Positions 54,351-63,046 of a stretch of DNA of 64,000 nucleotides are shown here, piece after piece. The position numbers and the translations under genes are program-made. A model generated the notes under the pieces. That model was not told where the DNA came from. It did not search any database and saw nothing but the letters and a program-made list of their open reading frames with translations. Source of the DNA: Candidatus Bathyarchaeota archaeon (GTDB lineage: Archaea > Thermoproteota > Bathyarchaeia > Bathyarchaeales > Bathycorpusculaceae); contig JAOZIE010000001.1 in the NCBI GenBank assembly GCA_026014485.1, forward strand, positions 145,094-209,093, written 5' to 3'. Numbering within the stretch: position 1 is the stretch's first letter; each line of letters starts with the position of its first letter.

Positions 54351-54400
54351 TTTAACTTTAGTTAAACAAAGATTAATAAGTGTTTGGATGGATAATCCAA
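54351..54400 (+). promoter_or_regulatory. cbiM promoter with cobalamin-linked operator module
   Basis: TTTAACTTTAGTTAAA (54351-54366, an inverted repeat), 18 bases containing a TATA-like ATTAATAAG, then TGGATGGATAATCCAA (54385-54400, inverted TTGGAT...ATCCAA). The same layout and spacing occur before btuF at 32253-32306. The first part also lies in the promoter region of the divergent regulator, so autoregulation is likely. Confidence 0.75.
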
Positions 54401-54423
54401 TTCAATAAGAGGTACAAGACACA

Positions 54424-55122
54424 ATGCACATAATGGAAGGATTTCTACCCTCCCCATGGTGGGAAATCTGGTTTGCGATCACCATACCAATAGTCGCGTA
54501 TGGAATCTACCGGCTCACCAAAATCACGAAAAGTCATCCTGAAGCTAAGCCGCTTTTGGCGCTTATGGGGGCATTCATTTTTGTTCTTTCAGCCCTCAAA
54601 CTGCCTTCAGTTACGGGCAGTTGTTCGCATCCGACTGGAGCAGGGTTAGCTGCGGTAGTTGTTGGACCAGGCATCACATCTGTTCTCTCGCTAATTGTTC
54701 TGGTATTCCAAGCTTTGCTTTTGGCTCACGGAGGATTAACAACACTTGGCGCTAACACATTCTCAATGGGGATTGTTGGACCATTCGCAGCATACGCCAT
54801 TTGGATAGCCGCAAAAAAAGCGCGGTTACCAACTTCGGTAGGAGTGTTTCTCGCGGCTACACTGGGGGATTTACTCACTTACGTCACTACTTCAGCTCAA
54901 CTTGCAGTTGCTTTCCCGTCAAACGGGGGCATCATGGGGTCATTCCTGAATTTCGGAGGAATCTTTGCAGTCACACAAATTCCGTTGGCGATAGGCGAGG
55001 GCATCTTGGCAGTAATACTGTTTGACTTCTTGGCTAAGTACAAAGGAAAACTCTTGGACAGCCTAAAGGTCATAAAATTGCCCACAGTTGGAGCTACCGG
55101 AAGACAGGAGGAAGGACAATGA
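54424..55122 (+). CDS. cbiM: Cobalt ECF transporter substrate-specific membrane protein CbiM
   Basis: 232 residues. The N-terminal MHIMEGFLP is the family's conserved start, where the terminal amine and His2 bind Co2+. About six to seven membrane helices follow, with [21 protein letters not shown] as the second conserved motif. With CbiN it captures cobalt for the CbiQ/CbiO module. The stop overlaps cbiN by 4 bases. The promoter module upstream (54351-54400) fits control by corrinoid or cobalt status. Confidence 0.95.
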   Translation: MHIMEGFLPSPWWEIWFAITIPIVAYGIYRLTKITKSHPEAKPLLALMGAFIFVLSALKLPSVTGSCSHPTGAGLAAVVVGPGITSVLSLIVLVFQALLLAHGGLTTLGANTFSMGIVGPFAAYAIWIAAKKARLPTSVGVFLAATLGDLLTYVTTSAQLAVAFPSNGGIMGSFLNFGGIFAVTQIPLAIGEGILAVILFDFLAKYKGKLLDSLKVIKLPTVGATGRQEEGQ

Positions 55123-55394
55123 ACCAGAAGCATCTCATCCTTGTAATAATCATGGTAGCTCTTTTTGTGGCGCCACTTATTCTTAGCCCGGCTTCGGATT
55201 TTGAGGGGGCAGACGGCGCTGCCGAGCAGGCGATAAGCGACACAGGCTACACGCCATGGTTCACCCCAATTTGGGAACCGCCAAGTGGCGAGATAGAAAG
55301 CTTGTTGTTTGCGCTACAAGCAGCTATTGGCGCGATAGTTATAGGTTACTTTGTCGGGTACGAGAAAGGAAAGAGGGCAAAGAAAAAAGAGTAA
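55119..55394 (+). CDS. cbiN: Cobalt transport protein CbiN
   Basis: 91 residues. Two membrane helices (about 5-25 and 60-80) flank the extracytoplasmic loop [13 protein letters not shown]...[17 protein letters not shown], the part that works with CbiM in metal binding. Its ATG overlaps the cbiM stop (ATGA). Length is typical. Confidence 0.95.
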   Translation: MNQKHLILVIIMVALFVAPLILSPASDFEGADGAAEQAISDTGYTPWFTPIWEPPSGEIESLLFALQAAIGAIVIGYFVGYEKGKRAKKKE

Positions 55395-55412
55395 CCTAAA
55401 CCAGTTTATACA

Positions 55413-56222
55413 ATGGATGAAAAGATGAGCCACAGCGACATTTACACGCAGATTGACAGATGCGCCTATACCAACCGATTTGCAAAGACCAGCCCCACCA
55501 CCAAAATCTTTTTTGCACTCTCAGCACTCATAATAAGCGTCTCTTCCACTTCGCTGATTGCCCCCATAATAATATTTGCATCAACCACGCTCCTGTTGCT
55601 GTATTTCGCCAGAGTTCGCGTTCGCTTGTATTTATTCCTCCTTGCATACCCCACCTTCATGGTCACCTTAAGCTGCCTGTTCATAGCCCTCTTCTTTGGT
55701 ACAGGTCAACCCATAGCGGAAATTGCGCTGCCATGGTTCAATTGGACCATATTCAGAAGCGGTGTAGCCATGAGTATCGCAACGTTCTTCCGAGTTGAAG
55801 GTGCAGTATCTTGCCTGTTCTTTTTGGTGCTCACCACTTCCGTTACGGACTTGTTCATAACGCTGCGAAGAGCACATGTACCTAAAGTTCTTGTTGAAAT
55901 GTCCCTGTTAATCTACAGGTATATATTCGTCCTCTTAGAAGTCACAGGTAAAATGAACACCGCCCAGAAACTGCGCCTTGGACACTCAGGGGTAATGCGT
56001 AGAATCCGCTCCCTTGGGTTGCTTGCGGGTAATCTCTTCATCCGAACCTTAGAACAGGGCGAACGTACCTTCACCGCTATGAATGCCAGAGGATACGATG
56101 GGGAAATCCGAGTACTTGAAGACATGCCCCCGTCCAGCAAAACCGCGCTGGCAGGAATCGCTGTTTTTGATGCAGCACTTGTGGTTGCAGTGTTATTTAC
56201 GATGAACATTGGAGTCGTGTAA
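55413..56222 (+). CDS. cbiQ: Cobalt ECF transporter transmembrane protein CbiQ
   Basis: 269 residues (ATG 55413 or ATG 55425). About five membrane helices and the coupling motif ARRAHVPKVLVEMSLLIYRY-like region (LRRAHVPKVLVEMSLL, about 150-166) plus a second arginine-rich helix near RIRSLGLLAGNLF. It transmits ATPase movement to CbiM. It ends 4 bases before cbiO. Confidence 0.92.
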   Translation: MDEKMSHSDIYTQIDRCAYTNRFAKTSPTTKIFFALSALIISVSSTSLIAPIIIFASTTLLLLYFARVRVRLYLFLLAYPTFMVTLSCLFIALFFGTGQPIAEIALPWFNWTIFRSGVAMSIATFFRVEGAVSCLFFLVLTTSVTDLFITLRRAHVPKVLVEMSLLIYRYIFVLLEVTGKMNTAQKLRLGHSGVMRRIRSLGLLAGNLFIRTLEQGERTFTAMNARGYDGEIRVLEDMPPSSKTALAGIAVFDAALVVAVLFTMNIGVV

Positions 56223-56226
56223 ACGG

Positions 56227-57087
56227 ATGCTCTTCAAGTTAGAGAATCTATCCCACCGCTACTCAGACGGCACCCTCGCACTGGATAATGTTAATTTGGA
56301 TTTCGCGAAGGGAGAAAGAATCGCCCTGCTAGGCACCAACGGTTCAGGAAAAACCACGCTCTTAAACCACCTGAACGGTATCCTACAACCGACTTCGGGC
56401 AGAATACTTTTTGAAGACCAACCACTTAAGTACGACGCCAAATCCCTACTTAACCTAAGAAAAAGAGTAGGCTTCATATTCCAAGACCCCAACGACCAGC
56501 TTTTTGCGCCAACCGTGGAACAGGATGTCGCCTTCGGTCCCCTAAACCTTGGGCAACCTGCAGATCAAGCTAAAAAAGCCGTTGAGGAAGCCCTTAAGGT
56601 TGTGGGCATGGCGGAGTACGCGGAGAAGCCACCCCACTTTTTGAGCTATGGACAGAAAAAACGTGTCGCCCTCGCCGGAGTCCTCGCCATGCAGCCTGAA
56701 GTCATCGTCATGGATGAACCTACTTCAAACTTGGACCCCCGTGGAACTAGCGATATCCTTCATTTGCTCTTGCACCTGAACAAGGAATTTGGGCTTACAC
56801 TGCTTTTGGCGACTCATGATGTGGATATGGTGCCGCTGTTTGCTAACAAACTCTGCATCCTCAACAAGGGCAAGTTGGTAACTACAGGTTCACCTGTGGA
56901 ACTTTTCTCCAACACTAATCTCATCAGGGAAGTCAACTTGCGCTCACCTAGGATAACGCATCTTTTTGAGGTGCTGAAAAAAGAGAACAACCTGTCCGTG
57001 AATCCCCAACTACCGTTGACAATCAGCGAAGCACGAAAAGAGATCCTGAGACTTCTATATTTAGAAAACCCATTCGAGAATTATTAA
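56227..57087 (+). CDS. cbiO: Cobalt ECF transporter ATPase CbiO
   Basis: 286 residues from ATG 56227. Walker A is LGTNGSGKTT, the signature is LSYGQKKRVALAG and Walker B VIVMDEPTSNLD. The Q-loop region FQDPNDQLFAPTVEQDVAFGP is typical of ECF-type ATPases. An upstream TTG (56209) in the cbiQ end is unlikely. The final ~50 residues are a C-terminal extension. The 250 bases after it (57088-57337) separate it from the convergent cbiH and show no gene. Confidence 0.93.
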   Translation: MLFKLENLSHRYSDGTLALDNVNLDFAKGERIALLGTNGSGKTTLLNHLNGILQPTSGRILFEDQPLKYDAKSLLNLRKRVGFIFQDPNDQLFAPTVEQDVAFGPLNLGQPADQAKKAVEEALKVVGMAEYAEKPPHFLSYGQKKRVALAGVLAMQPEVIVMDEPTSNLDPRGTSDILHLLLHLNKEFGLTLLLATHDVDMVPLFANKLCILNKGKLVTTGSPVELFSNTNLIREVNLRSPRITHLFEVLKKENNLSVNPQLPLTISEARKEILRLLYLENPFENY

Positions 57088-57337
57088 AAGGCAGATTAAT
57101 GAGAGCACTTGTAAAGCCTCAATTCGTTGAGTAAACGTATTAGGCGTACTGCACGGGTTAAAGCCGGGATACGGGCGGGGTTTGACGTTCATAGTTCTTA
57201 TGCACCAGCAAAACACCCAAAATAGCTTTTCAACAGGGTTATCAGGCCAAGCGTTCCCACGGTCTTCCGCGTCATATCCTCCAAAACTATTTTTGGCTAT
57301 CTACTCATGGTGGTGGGTCTGCTGAGAAGGCTATATC

Positions 57338-58168
57338 CTATTTATCTAGATGGTAACCTCTCGGTGTAACCATTCGCCCGTTGACTATTCTAGTGGTTGA
57401 GTTGCCTACGATAACTGTGGAGACCATGTCAATTTCTTCACAAAGCAAATCTTTCAACGTGGAAATGACCGCGCCTTCTTTGTCTCGACCTGCCTGTCGA
57501 ACTATACCCACAGGCGTCTCAGGTTTCCTGTACTTTAAAAGTATCTTATGAGCTTTGGCCAGCGGCTTTTTGCGACCGAGACTCTGTGGGTTATACAAAA
57601 CGATAACGAAATCAGCGTTTCCCGCTGCGTGCAAACGTCTTTCAATTAGTTCCCAAGGAGTCAGCAGGTCGCTGAGGCTGATAACCGCGAAATCAGTAAC
57701 CAAAGGCGCACCCAACTTGGAAGCCGCAGCCGTAGCTGCAGTAACGCCAGGAACAATTTCGATGGGAACACCTGCGTTTTTTATGGCGGCTGCTTCTAGA
57801 ACTACGCCTGCCATGCCGTAGACACCTGGGTCCCCACTGCTTACAACGGCAACGGCTTTGCCTTCAACGGCTTTTTCGATTGCGGTTTTGGCTCTATCTA
57901 CTTCGCGCCCCATCGTACCTGAAACCACTTCTGCAGTAGGCTTAACGATACCTCGGACTAATTCTATGTAGGTTCTGTAGCCTACAACGGCGTCTGCTGT
58001 TTCGATTAAGCGACGTGCTTTAGGCGTCATATGTTCCACGTTGCCGGGTCCTATGCCGACGACGCTTATTCGCCCTCTGCAACCGCTACCGTCACGCCGT
58101 TCAACTTCATCTTTTTCAGTATCAAATGTGCGTTTTTTCCTGCTGCTATCAGTGCTGCTTGTTCGCAT
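57338..58168 (-). CDS. cbiH: Cobalt-precorrin-3B C17-methyltransferase
   Basis: 276 residues with the ATG 58168. It methylates C17 and contracts the ring in anaerobic cobalamin synthesis. The core begins at RISVVGIGPGNVEHMTPKA, the SAM-binding GxGPG of the tetrapyrrole methylase family, followed by VVSSGDPGVYGMAG and GVTAATAAASKLGAP. The ATG lies 103 bases inside cbiG in another frame and gives a 32-residue extension; it does have a GGAGG site. No other start codon exists closer to the core. Last gene of the cobalamin operon. Confidence 0.88.
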   Translation of the reverse strand: MRTSSTDSSRKKRTFDTEKDEVERRDGSGCRGRISVVGIGPGNVEHMTPKARRLIETADAVVGYRTYIELVRGIVKPTAEVVSGTMGREVDRAKTAIEKAVEGKAVAVVSSGDPGVYGMAGVVLEAAAIKNAGVPIEIVPGVTAATAAASKLGAPLVTDFAVISLSDLLTPWELIERRLHAAGNADFVIVLYNPQSLGRKKPLAKAHKILLKYRKPETPVGIVRQAGRDKEGAVISTLKDLLCEEIDMVSTVIVGNSTTRIVNGRMVTPRGYHLDK

Positions 58169-59151
58169 ACTCCTCCAACTCCAATTTTTTTCTCAACTAA
58201 CTTTGAATCAGGAGACAAGTCTTCATGCTTTACCGCTCGAAGCGTCTCCACGCTGAAGAACTCGTATTTCAGCCCCAGTTTTTCGGCTGCAGAAATCATG
58301 CTCTGAGAATCCTGTTTTATGTCAACTGTGGCTAAGCCGTCTATTCGCGCTATAGGCAAACTCACTTTGTTCAAGGCGGCGTCCACAGCTTTCAGAACTT
58401 GGTTTTCGGTCACTTCTTTTCTTGCTCCAAGTCCCAAAACAATTTTTTTTGGCTTGACAACTGTAACAGGTTTCTTAAACCCAGCTGCTGAAAGGGATTC
58501 AGTTGTAACTATCACCACAGCATCGTATCGGCTCACGATTTCCTGCGCGGCCTCAGGGTTGGTTACCCGTTCAATTATGTAACTTTGAACCAAATCTAAA
58601 GGAATCTTCACGTCACCAACCAAAACCAACGCCAAACGCTTCCCATCCACTAAAGCCGAGTTCACGACAACAAGGCTCTTTGGATTCACAATCGTCAAAT
58701 GCAGAGTTCGCGCAAGTTCATCTGCGCTCTGAAAACCCAGAACATCCGAGGCTGTGGTGATTACCGCAGTGCCACCTATGCCTTTAGCAATGATTTTGGC
58801 AAGTTCGTTTGCACCACCATAATGCCCCGAGAGCAAACTGATGACGAAATTGCCGTTGGCGTCGACGGCTAAGACGGCGGGGTCAACCAGCTTGTTCTGT
58901 AGGTGTGGAGCCACAGCTCGAATTATTATCCCCGCAGCCATAACCGCAACTATTGCGTCCACTGTGCTATAGGTTTCTTTGATGAATTCATCAAGCTTTT
59001 GTTCTATCGGAATCACACCTTCGCGCCCATACTTTTTTGGCGCATGAACCGTGCATGTGAGCTCTAGAGTATCAAGTGCAGATTTGATTTTGAGCGCGGT
59101 TTCTACTCCGCGGCGCGTAATGGCAACGACGGCGATTCCGTTGGAGTACAT
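58066..59151 (-). CDS. cbiG: Cobalt-precorrin 5A hydrolase
   Basis: 361 residues. It opens the ring-A lactone and releases acetaldehyde. The N-terminal part has IIIRAVAPHLQNKLVDPAVLAVD and SLLSGHYGGANELA; the C-terminal domain has LGLGARKEV, the CbiG C motif. The start overlaps the stop of cbiF by one base. The 3' end overlaps the start of cbiH. Confidence 0.9.
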   Translation of the reverse strand: MYSNGIAVVAITRRGVETALKIKSALDTLELTCTVHAPKKYGREGVIPIEQKLDEFIKETYSTVDAIVAVMAAGIIIRAVAPHLQNKLVDPAVLAVDANGNFVISLLSGHYGGANELAKIIAKGIGGTAVITTASDVLGFQSADELARTLHLTIVNPKSLVVVNSALVDGKRLALVLVGDVKIPLDLVQSYIIERVTNPEAAQEIVSRYDAVVIVTTESLSAAGFKKPVTVVKPKKIVLGLGARKEVTENQVLKAVDAALNKVSLPIARIDGLATVDIKQDSQSMISAAEKLGLKYEFFSVETLRAVKHEDLSPDSKLVEKKIGVGGVCEQAALIAAGKNAHLILKKMKLNGVTVAVAEGE

Positions 59152-59915
59152 TATTCTGTGCCTTTGCGAAAGCCTGTGGTGAAAGCGGGGTCATAAAGTT
59201 TTGACAGGTCATAGGCTTTGGGGTCAAAGACTTTTCCTACGAAGATAAGGGCGGTTTGGGTTATGCCTTCAGCGTTTACTTTGCCAACAATATTAGTTAG
59301 GGTGCCTTTGACGATTTTCTGCTCTGGCCACGTAGCCTTGTAAACTACTTGGACAGGCGTATCTTTGGGGTAACCGCCTCTTTGAAGGTCATCAACAACC
59401 CGCGCGATATGGGGCGTCCCAAGAAAGATAACCATGGTTGCCTGATGTTTAGCAAGGTCAACGAAACGTTCAGATTCGGGGACAGGAGTTCTACCTTCGG
59501 GGCGCGTGATGATTATAGTCTGAGAAACATTCGGCAAAGTCAACTCGCGGTTAAGAGCTGCAGCGCCGCCTTGCAGGCAGCTAACGCCGGGAATGCGGAA
59601 GTATGCTATGCCTTCTTTGTCAAGGAAGGTCATTTGTTCTTGTATAGCGCCATAGAAGCTTGGGTCGCCGTCGTGAACACGAGCGACAAGTTTTCCCGCT
59701 TTAACAGCTTGCGCCATGATTTTTTGGACTTCGGGCAAGCTCATTTTGGCGCTGTCGTACAACTCCGCATCTTTCTTGCAGTACTTGAGGTATTGAGGGT
59801 TTAGCAGGCTGCCTGCGTAGATAACCACATCGGCTTTTTCCATCCACTTCTTGCCTTTGATGGTTATTAGTTCAGGGTCGCCGGGTCCCGCTCCTATGAA
59901 AACAACTTTACTCAA
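59151..59915 (-). CDS. cbiF: Cobalt-precorrin-4 C11-methyltransferase
   Basis: 254 residues. SAM-dependent methylation at C11. VVFIGAGPGDPELITIKGKKWMEKADVVIYAGSLLNPQYL is the CbiF-type N-terminus; RVHDGDPSFYGAIQEQM and FRIPGVSCLQGGAAALNRELTLPN are further family blocks. The ATG overlaps the cbiL stop by 4 bases. Confidence 0.93.
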   Translation of the reverse strand: MSKVVFIGAGPGDPELITIKGKKWMEKADVVIYAGSLLNPQYLKYCKKDAELYDSAKMSLPEVQKIMAQAVKAGKLVARVHDGDPSFYGAIQEQMTFLDKEGIAYFRIPGVSCLQGGAAALNRELTLPNVSQTIIITRPEGRTPVPESERFVDLAKHQATMVIFLGTPHIARVVDDLQRGGYPKDTPVQVVYKATWPEQKIVKGTLTNIVGKVNAEGITQTALIFVGKVFDPKAYDLSKLYDPAFTTGFRKGTE

Positions 59916-60676
59916 TGTGTACTCACCTTTTTACTATTAATCGTCATCGGATTTCTCTTCACGATAGCCACTGAAAAATAATCTTCGGTTATATCCCAAC
60001 TTTGCATGTCAGCAAGCTTTCCGACAAGAACCTTTTCTTCAGGCAAAGTACACCGCTTCACCAAAGCAACGGTGGAACCTTCGCTGAAGCCCGCCCTTGC
60101 CAAGTTCGGAATCAACATTTTGACGCGGTTGGCGCACTTCATGAACACAAGGGTATCCGCGTGTTTAGCGGTGTCCTCAATTATCAAGGGCTCAAGGTCT
60201 GAGGGAATTATGGCTACCACCTCATCCTTTAAAGCAAGGGGCAGTTGGGTGCTTGCCGCGGCGGCAGTCACTGAGGTTACACCTGGAATAATTTTGAGGG
60301 TCACTTCGGGGTAGAGCTCTTTCACGTTCTGATGTAGATAAAGAAAGGTACTGTAGAGCATGGGGTCGCCCAACGTGATGAAGGCAAGAACCTTACCAGT
60401 TTTCGCCTTGGCAGCAACAATAGAAGCGTTTTTTGCCCACAGCCTCTTCACGTTCAAGTTCTCTTTGCTCATAGGAAAAACAAGCTCAAGAATCTCCACG
60501 GGTGTCTGTCTGTCATGAAGGATTTGCTTCACCATCCCAAGAGCCATGCTTGCTTTGTCAGCGTGAGATTTTGGGACACAGATAACATCTGCTTCATTTA
60601 GGGCTTTTACCGCTTTAACCGTGATGAGTTCGGGGTCGCCAGGACCAACACCTATGCCGATAAATGTTCCAGTCAA
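59912..60676 (-). CDS. cbiL: Cobalt-precorrin-2 C20-methyltransferase
   Basis: 254 residues. SAM-dependent methylation at C20, the entry to the anaerobic branch. Blocks: FIGIGVGPGDPELITVKAVKAL, LAFITLGDPMLYSTFLYL and IIPGVTSVTAAAASTQLPLA. The start lies 7 bases after the cbiT stop. Length is normal. Confidence 0.93.
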   Translation of the reverse strand: MTGTFIGIGVGPGDPELITVKAVKALNEADVICVPKSHADKASMALGMVKQILHDRQTPVEILELVFPMSKENLNVKRLWAKNASIVAAKAKTGKVLAFITLGDPMLYSTFLYLHQNVKELYPEVTLKIIPGVTSVTAAAASTQLPLALKDEVVAIIPSDLEPLIIEDTAKHADTLVFMKCANRVKMLIPNLARAGFSEGSTVALVKRCTLPEEKVLVGKLADMQSWDITEDYFSVAIVKRNPMTINSKKVSTH

Positions 60677-60683
60677 CTTTGCA

Positions 60684-61277
60684 CTATTCCTTTGTAGCTG
60701 AGATTACTATAATTGGATTTCTAGCTAACATCATGGTTCCGCTGCTTACGGGTTTTCCCTTAGCCACAAGAACCTGTACAACATCCACATCCTTAAACGC
60801 CGACTTTTTCAGTTCGTCCAATGCAGTGTAGGCGGTTTCCAGCAGAATCGCGTTTACCACTATTCTGCCGTTAGGTTTCAGTTTTCTGTGGGCAGCCTGT
60901 ATGGTTTCTCTTAAAGCGCGGCTACCGCCTACAATGATGGCGTCCAGTTCAGGCAGGTTTTCCAGGGCGGCAGGGGCTTTTCCCTGCGTTACCTGAACGG
61001 TGGCTTGTAACCCGAATTTTTTGATGTTACCAGTGGTTAGCTTGACGGCTTCCTCGTCCCCGTCTACCGCGTATACTTTGCCTTCTGGAGCGACCTGCAA
61101 CCCCGCTTCCACCGTTAAGCCGCCTGTGCCGCAGCCGACATCCGCAACCACAAAGCCTTGGCTTAGCCGAGCTTTGGAGATGGTTAAGACCCGGATTTCC
61201 TCTTTTGTTGGTCCAGGCACGAGGTCACTCTGATTGAACAAGTCGTCGGGTACTCCAGGAGTTTTGTAGGGCCACAT
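60684..61277 (-). CDS. cbiT: Cobalt-precorrin-6B C15-methyltransferase/decarboxylase
   Basis: 197 residues. Class I methyltransferase with VADVGCGTGGLTVEAGLQV as SAM motif and the N-terminal GVPDDLFNQSDLVPGPTKEEIRVLTISK typical of CbiT. Methylates C15 and decarboxylates the C12 acetate. Separate from CbiE here, though adjacent (one base apart), as in archaea. Confidence 0.92.
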   Translation of the reverse strand: MWPYKTPGVPDDLFNQSDLVPGPTKEEIRVLTISKARLSQGFVVADVGCGTGGLTVEAGLQVAPEGKVYAVDGDEEAVKLTTGNIKKFGLQATVQVTQGKAPAALENLPELDAIIVGGSRALRETIQAAHRKLKPNGRIVVNAILLETAYTALDELKKSAFKDVDVVQVLVAKGKPVSSGTMMLARNPIIVISATKE

Positions 61278-61964
61278 TCATTTGTCACACTCAAAGTTAC
61301 GTTTAGCTTCAGGAGGTTTTATAACCATCACACAAAGAGAAGCACAAACCTGCTTCGAAACCGCCTCCAAAGTTGTTTCCACAACTTTTTCGTTACGTAA
61401 GGTAAGATTTTCGCAGAGGAACACTGAAGCTTCTTTGTTTGCGCTCATGCGCAACAGATAAGAGGCGATTTCGCACGGTGGAAAAGCTTTTGGTTCAGGG
61501 AGCAGCATTACGGTTTTTGCCGCTTTAACAGCCTCGGCGAGGGCACTCTTGTTCTCGTTGTTTACGCCATTATGAAAAGTGAAAAGGATAATGTCATCCC
61601 AGCACATGCAGAGCCTAGCCGCACAAACCTGAACTGAACTTACACCTGGAATAACATCTACTTCAATGCCCTTTTCGATAGACCGCCGTAAAACTGAACC
61701 TAGAAGCCCCGAAAAACCAGGGTCGCCAGTCGACAAAATGGCGACTATTTTGCCGTTTTTGGCGGATTCACCTGCATATTTGAGGGATTCTTCTACGTTT
61801 TTGGCTGTTAACGTTACGGTTTCGCCTCTGATGTCGTGTTGAAGGAGGCTTAGAGTTTTTTGGGCGCCTAAGACAACTTGAGCTGCCTGCACGGCGTTTC
61901 TTGCCGCTGGCGTCACGTATTCAGGTGAACCGGGACCTGTTCCGATTATGCTGAGTTTACCCAT
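61278..61964 (-). CDS. cbiE: Cobalt-precorrin-7 C5-methyltransferase
   Basis: 228 residues. SAM-dependent methylation at C5. LSIIGTGPGSPEYVTPAARNAV is the SAM loop; ILSTGDPGFSGLLGSVLRRS and VIPGVSSVQVCAARLCMCWDD are further CbiE blocks. The start overlaps the end of cbiD by 19 bases. Confidence 0.92.
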   Translation of the reverse strand: MGKLSIIGTGPGSPEYVTPAARNAVQAAQVVLGAQKTLSLLQHDIRGETVTLTAKNVEESLKYAGESAKNGKIVAILSTGDPGFSGLLGSVLRRSIEKGIEVDVIPGVSSVQVCAARLCMCWDDIILFTFHNGVNNENKSALAEAVKAAKTVMLLPEPKAFPPCEIASYLLRMSANKEASVFLCENLTLRNEKVVETTLEAVSKQVCASLCVMVIKPPEAKRNFECDK

Positions 61965-63043
61965 TGCTCGTAGCCTCTTGCGTTTTCGTCTGTTCCTAGA
62001 ACGTTTCCGTCCATAGAAACAATTATGATGCCAACTTTGATTTGGTTCTTTGCCCGTTCAGTTATGCGTATATGGATTCGTTGGGCTATTTTGTCGTAGG
62101 TGACTTTTGCCAGATTGATTTTGTTGAGGATGCCGGTTGCTTCTTCGGTTGTGTTTGCCTGCAGTATCTGGTTTACCGTCTCGGTGTCTGCGCCTGCTGA
62201 GGCAGCGTAAGCAGCGATTACCTCGTTTCGGGCGTCCCCCATCTTGTAGTGGGTGTTAAAGATGCCTGCAGCCAGCTTCACCAGTTTACCTGAATGCCCC
62301 AGAAACACGATTTCCTTAACGCCTTTCTCAACAGCCTGCTTTAGCATAAACCCCACGAAGTCACCTGTCTGCACAATCTGGTCGTCAGGAACCCGAAATA
62401 GCTGCTTTGTTATTCTTTCGCCTATGCTGCCTGGAACAAAAAACACTCTTTCGTAGCCGTGGGCTATGGCTAAGTCGATTTGGGGCACCAACGAACGCCT
62501 GCACGCCTCCTGCGACAGCGGTTTCACTACACCTGTTGTGCCGAGTATGCTTATGCCGCCGACTATGCCCAGTTTCGCGTTGAGGGTTTTCTCCGCGACT
62601 TTTTCGCCTCCAGGAACAATAATGGTTACTTCAACGCCCCTGCCCGCTGGCAACGCTTCTTTGACGGCGTCTGTTATCATCTTTCGGGGAACAGGATTAA
62701 TAGCTGACTCGCCAATGGGCACTTGCAGCCCTGGCTTGGTGACTTTGCCTACTCCTACGCCGCTTTTTATGGTGATTTCGCCGTCGTCAGTTAACTTCAC
62801 GGTGGCGGTTATGTCTACGCCGTTGGTTACGTCGATGTCTTCGCCTGCGTCTTTCACGACCGTTGCTTCTGCGGAGTCACCGAGGTTCTTGCAGTTCTTA
62901 ACTGGTATCTCAAAACGGATGCCAATCGGTGTGGGAATAACCACGTGGTCAACACATTTGTCTGTCAGCGTGATTAATGCGGCTTTGGCTGCGGCTGCCG
63001 CGGAAGCGCCCGTGGATATGCCGTACTTTAAGAAACGCGCCAT
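61946..63043 (-). CDS. cbiD: Cobalt-precorrin-5B C1-methyltransferase
   Basis: 365 residues. Methylates C1. KYGISTGASAAAAAKAAL at the N-terminus, PGLQVPIGESAINPVPRKMI, GGISILGTTGVVKPLSQEA and VFLGHSGKLVKLAAGIFNTH are CbiD signatures. Ends with a few residues overlapping cbiE. Starts 3 bases after the cbiX/C stop. Confidence 0.93.
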   Translation of the reverse strand: MARFLKYGISTGASAAAAAKAALITLTDKCVDHVVIPTPIGIRFEIPVKNCKNLGDSAEATVVKDAGEDIDVTNGVDITATVKLTDDGEITIKSGVGVGKVTKPGLQVPIGESAINPVPRKMITDAVKEALPAGRGVEVTIIVPGGEKVAEKTLNAKLGIVGGISILGTTGVVKPLSQEACRRSLVPQIDLAIAHGYERVFFVPGSIGERITKQLFRVPDDQIVQTGDFVGFMLKQAVEKGVKEIVFLGHSGKLVKLAAGIFNTHYKMGDARNEVIAAYAASAGADTETVNQILQANTTEEATGILNKINLAKVTYDKIAQRIHIRITERAKNQIKVGIIIVSMDGNVLGTDENARGYEQWVNSA

Positions 63044-63046
63044 CAG

